Shown piece by piece: positions 24,626 through 36,600 of a stretch of 64,000 bases of DNA. Position numbers and translations under genes: made by a program. Each line of letters opens with the position of its first letter. Positions within the stretch are counted from its first letter, which is position 1. Under the pieces are notes generated by a model that worked only from the letters and a program-made list of their open reading frames with translations, searched no databases and was not told the origin of the DNA. Source of the DNA: Mesocentrotus franciscanus (taxonomy: Eukaryota; Echinodermata; Echinoidea; Camarodonta; Strongylocentrotidae); assembly GCA_037976565.1 (NCBI GenBank), contig CP137671.1, positions 16,260,556 through 16,324,555 on the forward strand. Direction: 5' to 3'.

Positions 24626-27600
24626 TATTATTATAATCATTGCCCATCAGTTGGACATGAAGACAAACGATTATTATGTTTATCTTGGTCATAACCAAGG
24701 TGTAAGATTAATAACCTCCTTTGTGATTTCAGACCTTGATATTCAGAAATAACTGAACTTACTTTTCATGCTTTGCCAATAATTTGACAGTTTCCACAGC
24801 AAGGTCCACAGACAGATCCTGATGGAGTATAGCTTCTTCCACGGCTAGAGGAATACAGAGAGGATAGTTACAGGCATGGCACCACTTATAATGTATAACC
24901 CAACTATGAAGGGTAATTGTACGATACAGAGCCAGAAGGGCATTAACTCTGTCTTAAAGCCCCACAGCCAGCACTCCTTGAAGCTACTTGCTCCCTCTAT
25001 TTAGAAAACGATGCCTAAGAGGTGCCCGTTGGTCCCCATGATCCTCTTTTCCTTATGTTAATTGAGAGCTGAGTTGATGAGATAACCACCTGTCAGTGAC
25101 CTCACTGGGAGGTCTAATCCCTCCTGGACAAACTAGTGCAGACGGGCTTTAAAGTATATGAGTTAACGCCCTTCTGGCTCCAAACATACGGCATGCTCAT
25201 TCAACAATTGCTCAGGAGTTATTTCCAACACCAACCACACTGTACACTTCAATCCTGGACAAAACGTTATACCTAACCCTTCCCGGCATCTTTGGGAAGC
25301 GCAGCAGGGGAAGCTGAATCTTTCATTCTTACTTCATATTTTATATCGTCACTGTAATGTACAGTACAGTGTATCTTTGGAATGTTGAATAAATACTAAT
25401 AAAGATACTAATACCTGCTTGTAACATTTTGATGTCAACGCTCTCTCCAAGCAGAAGAATCTTGACCTTGAGGTGAAGTCCAAATGGATGGATGTGCTCC
25501 TGTGTGAAAAGAAGGGCAAAATCAATAGCTAATCGCTGGAAATCACAGCAGAATAATAAAAGCCTCCTTCACATGCATGTATGCCACAAGTACACCGTCA
25601 TGGCAACTTAAAATAGCTTGTCAAAATGTGGTGGCATGAAATGAAGAGGAAGCCTGCAAGAGAAAAGTTGAGAGATAAGAACAGAAAGACTGTCAGAGCA
25701 AGAGAGGAGTAGGAAAATGGATAAAGAGAGAGAGAGGGAGATGGAGAGAGAGATAAGGGGGTAAGAGGGGGAAAGAGAAAGAGAGACAGACTGTCATTCA
25801 CAAAGGCTGTATTCAACTATTTAAATTCAACCAAGTTAAAATCATGTTCAACAAAGGAAATAGCAAGACTAGATACTAATTTCTAATTAAATTCCTTTGC
25901 TAAACTCGACCTTAGACCTAGCTTGAATCATTTTAACAGACAAAAGGATTTTACTCACAGCATTAGCCAGACTAACAGCATTCAAGGCTTTCTGACAGTA
26001 CTCATTAGCATCCCAATCCAAGTAGGCATTGGCAAGAAGACGTAGGGTTCTTGCCTTCAAGGGAAGGAATTAAACAAAAATCATTCACTAACATCAATCT
26101 GTGCACTAGCGTTACTGGATAGAATAATAAAGACAAACCTGCTTTAATGACCAGGGATGCCAACCTTTCAGAGCACAAATCAGTAATCATAAGGCTAAAA
26201 ATCAGTAATTTGGAGACAAAATCAGTAATTTTCTGCGCGACGCAAATTTTTCTGCACGCTGGCAAGCGCAGCTCCCGCAGGCAAGCGCGATAGCACAAGT
26301 TAAATAAAAGTAACATACCTGTTCATTAGTTGGTGTTACATGTGCATGTAACTCCATATTGAAAGTATTCTACTGAAAGACTGGATGAACTCATGACAAA
26401 ATGTCTTGATATGTTACTATAGTCTTTGCAGCGTCCTTGCACATGTAAGTTCATAAGTTGGTGTCAACTCCATATTGAAAGTGTTCTGTTGAAAGCAAGC
26501 CTTAGATTAAGCAGCCAGGAGCAAGGGGCAATTTATTTTTAAAGTTGCCCCTTGCTCACGGGATTTACCAGAGCAAGGGGCAATTTCTTAAGAACAAGGG
26601 GCAATTTTCCAAAAACAGATAATCATAATGACAACCAATTAAATAAGTTAAATAAGTTCAAAGATACAATGTTAATTTCATAATGGCTTTAATGCGAATA
26701 GATCTACATACGATCAATTTAATAACTTTTTAATCTAGACTAAGTTAATGTGATCAACAGGAAAGATTGATTAAGAACATCAACTTGCACATTAAACAGT
26801 ATTTTAAAGTAACTAAAATTAATGATGAGCAAATGAATAAATAAATCGTCAATTTCACGAACATCGAAAGTCAAAAGGACTTGGCAACTCTACTCCCAAA
26901 TCGAAATCGCACCTCACACACAAACCTTCCGCCACACTCTCGGCAGAACATGAGCGGTCTGTTAGTGTTACGGGACTCGAATGCTTCGCGGTGGGAAGCT
27001 GGCGGCTAGCTTTTGCCAAAACAACGCTAGGTCGGCTGCTGGCAAAATGAAAGTAACTACGATCGAGAACATCGTAGGTGTTCTTAACTTGTCAATAAGA
27101 GAATTCTAAATTCTATTTGAGATGAAATAATAAACTAGACCTACAAACAAACCTTGACAGATCTCTAAAGACTATTTGAATGCTTGTTTATTTCTCCATT
27201 TGACGATTTGTTTTCTTGATCCTTGAAACATTTGTACGTACGTGCGTGCGTGCGCCACAGCACCATCTAGCTATTATATATCTAGCGATCGCGCATGAGC
27301 GTACGTACGTGCGCTAGCCTATAGTAACAACAGGCGCATTTTCACTTCAAGTGCTAATTTTGAAAATCGGCAAAATCCGGGATTTATGGTATGAAAATCG
27401 TACCGCCCGTAATCGGCCGATTTCCCGTAGAAATTACGGGAAATCCGTACTAGTTGGCATCTCTGAATGACCATATGTTCAGAAACAAGACCTGTCTATG
27501 CCCTGGTCATTTTTCACATGCAAAAAACAACAACTACTGGCTCCTTTCTCTACATTGTTATGGTATTTCCTAGGAAACTAGACTTTTTTTTTTCTAAAAT

Positions 27601-30600
27601 GTTTTTATGGAACAATGGAAATTAGACAAAAAACGTATTTTTCAAAATGTGGCTCAGATAGTACAGGAGAGGACCTAAGAACTCCAGAGCATCCAAGGAT
27701 GTACCTAGCCACTATAGAACTCAGGATGAGTGCCCGTCGTGCGCACTTCAGTGACTTCACTCATATCAGTTCATACTCTTTTCCACATGCAATTTTACTG
27801 TTAAAATTTTTGTTTGTGGACCACCATAGGCTCAAAAAAGCAGCTACACTACACATACATGTACATGTATGGATGGACTAATGAGGTGCCATCTAAAGTC
27901 TTAATTTATACACCTTGTGATATGATTTACAGCTGACAAGGATTGTGCCTGCAAACTACTTCAAACTTAGGGTTTACAGATGATATCTACCTGTAATTTG
28001 TTGTCCAAGTCATGGCACTCTTTCCCCAGCTCAAAGCTTGTCCTAAAATGAGACAGAAAGAAGTTTAACAATACCTGTTTTTTCTTGTCCATGAGTAAGA
28101 CATGTGAAAATATATTAATAGATTAAACACCTATATCACGTTTTAACGCGTTTCTTGAGGAGACCCTCAAAGTAACAGTATTGTATACCCAGTATTTAGG
28201 CCAGGAAAGTAACCCCTTATATTATAAGATACGCAACCAGCCTGTTTCTACAGAAGTGCAGTTAGTGGACTTTAACAGGCGTACGAACACTGGATGTCTG
28301 GAAAGTGGGCTATGCAATTAGTAATGCATAGTGACATCACACGATCTACATGCTAATGCTTGAGTGTGTTTCTACAGAACTGAGAAGACAAGCATACCCG
28401 AAAACAAAATCCACCTCTGGAGATGGGTATGCTATTCCGTCAGTGTTAAAATTGGATTATAGACAGTTTCTGCAGATTGAAGCACGTACTTGGAATTGTC
28501 AGAAAAGTAACAGAAATTAAAACTTTTTTGAAATCCTACAGAAGCATGCATATAATAACAGCTCATGTAATTTTTCAGGAGCTTTTAATGTCCCATATAC
28601 AGGTAGACAAAACATAATTGTCATGTTTTCCTGGGTCAGCTTCTTAATCAGCAGTTTAAATCAATTTTTTTTAAAAATCAAACTGCCATTGAATCAATAC
28701 TTATTTTTTTAAACCCTGATCTTTCTAATGAATGACTGAAACAGAACAATACAATTTTGGATAAGTTTATCTTTCATTTGAACGAAAAATGGTGGGATCG
28801 TGGATTTATTAATATTAGAATGAGCTAGGGCATAAAAACTAGGCAGGAATGTGCACCCTAAAACCAAAAAATGAAGTACCATTGTAATGGGAAATCAACA
28901 GACCTTGAAACTGATAACAAATAAAATAATGATGACAAATTAAAATGAGAGATAAATCAAATTCGAATATCAAAACATTTTTGCCAAGTTCAGTACAAAT
29001 GTTTTAAGAGAAGGAAGAAAAAAAAAAGGGGAAAAAAAGAAATAAACTGAAATACCTCAACCATTCCACTGCATGTTCTGGCACCTTACTCTTGACTGCA
29101 TCACAGCCAAAGTTGTAGCACATCCTTGCAAGCACAGACACCTGATAAATTGGGTGTGACAATATTGTTAATGAGATTTAAGAAGAAAAAAAACACTTAT
29201 AGTGTTTATATCAAAAGAGGGCAGCATACAGCCTCACTGGTAATAAAGTACTCTCTTACACTACACATGTGCTGTGTGAGATATCTTTAGTTTTGTGACA
29301 ACGATATTGAAACATTGGGGAAAAGATATCTCTCACTTTACATATTAACAACTGGTGTAAATTTAATCTATTACAATAAAAAGGTAAGGTTTGGTGCCGA
29401 CTTCCTTCATGAAAGTTGTAGTACATGTTGGATAGCAGATATTTGTATCACGACACTTGCTCGTTCGATAATTATACACTGTGGTAATTCCACTACAAAA
29501 ACAGCATGCACCAATGATTGTCGATCCAGCTATCATGCCAACTGACCTCTTCAAAACATTTTTATTTATAAGGCGTTTCTTTAGGCGATGTTGTTATCTA
29601 GCTAGTGGTCTGTTCACCCGTTTCGTGAGCATTTTTTTTTTCTCTCAATAAGTTTCTTTATACTGTTTTTATAAACGTTTCCACTTGTCTAAACAGACTA
29701 CAAATCAAATATCGTATGAACACATTTTCATTTCAAATTTCACCTAAATTTTTTTCTTTTGAGGCCGTCGTCCTAAACAAACACTGCTTATGATTGCGGT
29801 CTCCTGCACTTTTTCAACAGAGAGTTCGGATAAAAGTTAAAATTTAGAATAACATGTTATAGAAATATTAAGTTCATTATTATATGTATATATGTAAATA
29901 ACATTTTGACATGAAGTTATTATTTCTTGTAAATTTTGTATTATACCTTATGTTTATATGTTCTTTGTTATTGTTATTGTATTTGGAAAAATGCAGATAT
30001 AAAATCAAATTCAAATATGGTACCTCAGTGATGAGCGTGGTCAGAAGTGGTCTTGCTTTCTCGACCCATTCTAATCCTTGTTTATGCTGCTCCTGTCCAA
30101 CGGCCTTCATGAAAAATCAAGATGAAAATTTCTGTTAAACGTTGTTTGCATGCACTGAAAACAACATTTACAGGCATTAATGCAATTCAATCTAATGCAT
30201 TTATTATCCACCATAATCAATCAAAAGTTGTTATGCTATCATGCTTTATCATGCACTTACTGAAGAAAAAAAAAAAGAAAACCTTACTATCCATTGAGAG
30301 AATATGAATAAAAAAGAGTTGTTCAATTTTTCTTGCATTACAAAGATATTTTAATTACTGCACTGTAGTTAAAGTTTAGAAATATGAACAAGTTTCTGCT
30401 TTTACACCAAATAAAATTGTTTCTCATCAATCATCCATAGATGACAAGTTAAGAATAGCAACGAATCTCCCTCAAGCTTTCTGTATATATGGTACAGGGG
30501 GGTGTTTCACAAAGACTAAGATCGACTTTAAGTTGGACTTAACTATGACAGGCCGTTCATGCCACTGCTTGCTCTCACTATTGGTCTCTAAATTATGATC

Positions 30601-33600
30601 TTTAGATGATATTTTTTCCTTCAATAATGAACTATCAACAAATGTAAATTCTGTAGATTTGTGACCAAGATTAATACGTCCCTTCAGAGACCAATGCCAG
30701 TAAATGGCAAGAGCAAACAGTGGCATGAATGGCCTGCCATAGTTAAGTCAAACTTACAGTTAATCTTAATCCCAGGTTTCACTGTATTTGATCTTGATGA
30801 GATTCTTCTATCACTGTCATGAGACAGCTTGCATTATCAGAACATAACGTACTAACTGTTTTCATGTACTTACTGCTTTTGCCTTGAAGCAAAATATCTT
30901 GAAGGCTTCCCTGTCAACTTCCTTCTTCTTTTCAGCCATCCACAAGGTCTTTTCACCCTCAGAAGTGGAGCCGACTGGAGCTTGGACTAAGTTTCTTAGT
31001 TTCTCAAGGCCCTTTTTTAAATTTCAGTTTGAGCAACATAAAAAAATAGCATAAAGAGTCCTAAGTATGTATGCTCTATCACATATAAATTTGAGATCAT
31101 TTCAGAAATATCTTTTGCAATATGTCCTGTTCTTCAGACCAAGTTTTTACCGCATTTTGCTGCTCGATCCTGCACTCTGGAACACTACCCGTTCTCATGT
31201 GGAGGAATCATCCACAAATTATAAGTTTAACACCCTCCTCAAAACATACTTGTAACATTTTAAGACAAATGCTACTGCGTCCCCAATATGCCTCCGCCTG
31301 AATTCAGCCAAGATCATGGCTTGAATTATTCTTGAATATCATCTAATCTAATCATTTCATCTCACTATGGTGATGCATGCTCTCTCTCTCTCTCTCTTTC
31401 CTTTTTTCTCTTTTTTTTCATCATTTGATTGGTGGCCAGCTCTTCCATAGCTATGCTATTAGGGGCTGCCTTAAAGGTAAAGCCCCTCTCTCAAAAAAAT
31501 GAAATGGAAGCTCTCGATCATTACCAATCATGTGAAAGAATATGTTTTGACTAATACGTGATGATACAAATTTTGCCGGGAAAGTTGGGAAACCGCCTAC
31601 TAATTGATATATTTGGTAAATTATTATATATATTGCCGTATTGGGACCAAATAGATATCGCGCACGTGGTCGCGTAGTCCCATATACATCTTTCTGTGTA
31701 CAGTGCTTGTAACTTTACCAAGACTGGGCCAAATTTCTTATCATTTTGATGATTCCAGAACCTTGCAGTACACACCAATACTTATATGCTAGATGATCAA
31801 CCTTTTCTGATCCATTCCACAACGTTTCCTTACAATGCAATCGCATGACCAGAACTGGTCTTTATCTTTAACATGCCTGCAATAAGACATAAAAGTTGTA
31901 TCCTAGCTGGTTTCCCTGTTCCGTTCCATACATGCACCTGAAGCAGTATGCAATTTAGAATTGTTCGGCATACTCAGTAAACAATGAAAATACATGATAT
32001 AACTGTTTGATATATGACATATTTGATACATTTCAGTATACATCCATTTCCCCTTAGTTATCTCATGCTTAAAATAATAACTGAACTACCTTGCATTTAT
32101 TTCAGAGATGTTTTCTTTTTTCTTTTTCTTCCTTTTTTTAAATTCATTTATTCATCTTTTTATTTCTATTTTCATTTTCCCTTTTTTGGGGGTCCTCTAG
32201 TGAAAACCTATAGTAATTCAATTTGTCTATATTCTTAATTTTCTTCAACATACATGTAGAGTTGTGATGCAATGTAAATGAAAAGACTTATTGCATTACA
32301 AATTAAAGGAACCTACCTCTAATGCAAGACCGAGACATTGCTCTGCCATAGACCACTGACTGCAATCTAGGAGAAAACATAAATATAAATATATAATAAT
32401 AATAACAATTAATAATAATAACAATACTACTACTAGTACTACTACTACTAATTATTGATGATAATAATAACATTGCATCCTACAGGGTACCCATTTAACA
32501 ACTAGGTGAACAGGAGCAATGTACATAAAGTGCCTTGCTGCTCAATGACATATATACTGTACATGTAGGCCATTCCAATGGGGCAAAAAGTATGATAAGT
32601 ACATGTAACTCTATATGATATCTCTTATCACATACTGAATTCTAGATTATACTGACTTTAAAGATTCTAAGGCAATTCATATGTTTAAAAGGAAATAAAC
32701 AACTGGTTTTGCATTTTCTGTTTTACTTGGTATTTTTGCAGGCCACATACTTGTATATTGAATCAAGCCAAATTTCAACTTAATATCTTACCAATCCATG
32801 CACTTGCAGCTTTGCTTGCCATCTGTGAAAAAGATATGAATACTGTCAACAATGGGTATTGAAAATTAAAACAATTTGTATAGAAGTAGAATGCTTAGAA
32901 TTAACTCACAATAACCCATTGAAAATAAATGGTTAATTCCTTGCAAGCGTAATGGTATGCATTCAGAAAAATACCTGGTTTGCAGAACAAAGCCATTATT
33001 TAAATTTTAAAGTGTACCAATAACCTGAAATATAATTTGTGTATTGCTAGAATGTATGAAATCAACCCACAAAAATACTTTACCAGGCATTCTACACAAT
33101 AACGGTTAAGGAGTATGAAGAAAATAAAGGATAAAATAAAAACCCACAGAAAAGAGCGCGTCGCCGTACAGAGACCACGCAACCTTTAGGTCAGTCAGGA
33201 ATCCCATGACTTTTACAAGCCGATCGCCTGTCTGATTATCAAGATATTTATGATTGTAAATCTATAGGGTAAAATGAGTATGGTAAAACCGGTCACTCAG
33301 AGATTTTTTTTACTTTTTTGAGGCACTTCATGATCATTTTGAAGAGCAATTTTTTTAGGGCTTCAATATTACACCATATTACAGACACTGATAACACGTA
33401 GGACCATGCATTTCAGATTTAACATTGTTAAACGATGCCTTTAATGGTAACTTCCATGGAAACCTTGATTCGATTGGCTGTTGAGTGATGTTGACATGGT
33501 AGTTAATAGCATTAATGGCCAAGTTACCATCAAAGGAGGCCCCTGGACTGGCATCATTGTCCAATGAATGAACATAAATTCAACGTTTATCAACTGTTGA

Positions 33601-36600
33601 ATATAAGTTTATGAGGTCTTACCATCACATGACGTTTCTGCACTGTGAAGTTCTCAGCTGATAGTCCACTGGTAAATGCAAGTTTACTGGCAAGATGGCG
33701 GACTGTAAAGAGGAGGGGAATATATAAATATGATTTTCCTACAGTGTAATATAGCTTTACCTACAATATTCTGAAAATGTCAAACCCTATGGATTAAGAA
33801 GTATCTGCAGCTCTTACAACTTAAAAATTCAATTTACAAACAGTAATCGTCTGGCAAAACTGCAATTTTAGTATTATTTTGAGACACAAGTAAACTGTTG
33901 AACCTATGCAAAGTTTCTTCAGGTTCTCTTTTTATGATCACTCAAGCCACTTTGTTCACAATTCTATGAATTCCTAAAGTCATAGTTCAACCGTACACAA
34001 TAAACTATCAGTCTACTTTAGCAAATCAGTATCCTGCTGAGAGAAAAAAATAATTTTAAAAATATGTAAAACCTGTGTCTGACTGCATACAAACAGTGTG
34101 GTACATTACAAACTGCTTTCTACAGGATGTAGTTGAAAAAAAATAATAAAAAAATAAATAATGGTATGCCATGGAAGAATATAATTAATGACATTGTAAC
34201 AAAAATCATTGGAAGGTTGTTGATCAAATGACCAAGATGATATCATTCTTCAAAGTGAATTGATTATACTTTAATAATGAGAAAAAGAAAGCAACTTTTA
34301 AAGTAATATCACAGACCAAGCAAAATTTGAGAAATAAGAAATGCAATACTCTTTTACTTTCTCTAAAGGTGCTTTACAAAGTATTGCACTTCATGTACTC
34401 ACATTGTACTTACATTTAGCATTGAGAACATCACCAATGGCATTCCCAGTGTTCTTGGAGACAGCAACATTCCACATCATGACAGCACATTGCTCAAGCT
34501 GTACATTAATCCAGAGAATGAATATGATAGCAGGAACAGTGTGAGATTTCATAGCAGAAATGTTTCAATTTTTCTCTCTCCTTCCTCCTCCTTCCCTTCC
34601 CCTCTCTCTGTCTATCTCTCTCTCTCTCCCTCCCCTCTCTCTCTTCCTCCCCCTCTCTCTTTCTTGCTCTATCTATCTCTCCCTCTATCTATCTCTCTCT
34701 CTCCCTCTCTCTCTCTCTAAACTGAAACTGAACTGCAAAAACAAAATTTCAATCATTGCTTGACAATATGCAGCAAATAATGTTCGAACTTCTACCATGC
34801 ACTTTCACTGATACACAATTACGTTTATAGGTTTATAGGGATACATGTAGTTGAGTTCTTGTTTAAGACCGCAAATGCCTTCAAAGTGCATGGTTATTGC
34901 TCTTATTCTTATTTATGACATTTCTAGTGCTCTTTTAGGACCTAAAATTGCTATGAAGGTAATTTTAGACCCCAAAATGTGTGAAATTTGGCCAATACGA
35001 TCATACCAAGCAGCTCCACTTTCAAAAAATATGATGACCGTTAATTAATTAATTAATAATAACAATACACGGGCTGGCTGGTTGTGCCTATTATAAGTAA
35101 CACGAAAAAGCCAACAAAAAGCGAACATCGGCATTGGCTGGAATGAAACGTATAAGGCGCTATCTCGTTTTTTTCAACGGCTTGTTCAAATTATTGAATA
35201 TTTGTGTCCCACCAAAAATATTAGAAGTCGTTATATTTATGGATAATTCAGCGGTCTCTGAACCAAAGATGATTTTGTCATTTAAATTGTATGTTCTTTC
35301 AAATTTGACCCTCAGTTTTTCATTATCTCACAAATTTTTTTTTTTTGTGTAACGCCCTCTGCAACAAAACTCAACTATCCCTTTAAAAACTTTTGTTCAC
35401 TGTCTGTTTGTCAACTGAATGATAAACAATTATCACAGACACATTCAGAAGGTTTTGTGTTCAAAGCTATGCACACAATGACCACGTAGGAATTAATAGC
35501 AACATATATCTCTTGCTCGCTGCCCTCTGGAAAGAACATTCATCATAGCAGGAGGTCTTGCCAACATGTATGAGAAAAAGCTTTTCAACGGTTTTAATTC
35601 AGAATGAATTTAAATCTTCAGTGCTAAATACACCACTGAAAGGGTAACGTCTCTACATCAATGTGTAATTGCCTGCTATGGCAAATATCAACCCATTTCC
35701 TATGGGAACCGGGTGATCCCTGTATGAAGCCTATGGGAATTGAAGAAACCAGTAGTCAATGGGTTAAAGGTAAAGACCCGTTTTGGAAACGCCCCTCTCT
35801 CAAAAAATGAAATGGAAGCTCTCATTACCAATCATGTGCAAGAATATGTTTTGACTAATATGTGATGATACAAATTTTGCCGGGAAACCGCCTACTAATT
35901 GATATATTTGGTAAATTATTATATCTATTGGGACCAAATAGATATCGCGCACGTGGTCACGTAGTCCTATATACATCTTTCTGTGTACAGTGCTTGTAAC
36001 TTTACCAAGACTGGGCCAAATTTCTTATCATTTTGATGATTCCAGAACCTTGCAGTACACACCAATACTTATATGCTAGATGATCAACCTTTTCTGATTG
36101 ATTCCACAACGTTTCTTTCACAATGCAATCGCATGACCAGAACTTGTCTTTATCTTTAAAAAGACTAGATTTTGCGTTATGTTTTTATAACTGTTACCTG
36201 TGCTCCTTTCTCTTTGACCAGCTGATGCAGGACTTCTCCTCCCAATTTATGCAATGAATGAGACAGATCCATCAGCCGGTCTGCGATTCGATCACAACTT
36301 TCTTCATCATCTTCTTTACACAGCACATCAACTAGACCTATTAATGTACAGCAAGGTATTGATGACAATCAAGGATAAAGGAACATGCTATATAGCTTTA
36401 TTATACTATAAGGTTCATGATTCTTTTTAAAATATAAGTGGTCTAGATTAGATCTAATTCTAAGTTAAGCCAAGGTGATATGGGCAAGTTTCATTTCTAT
36501 ATTTTTCAAAAATCAAGTTTCTTTCTAGTTTCTTTCTTTCTCTTAATTTTTTAAAATCTTCCTATGGCACTAATATGCTGATAGATCTACTCATAAAACA

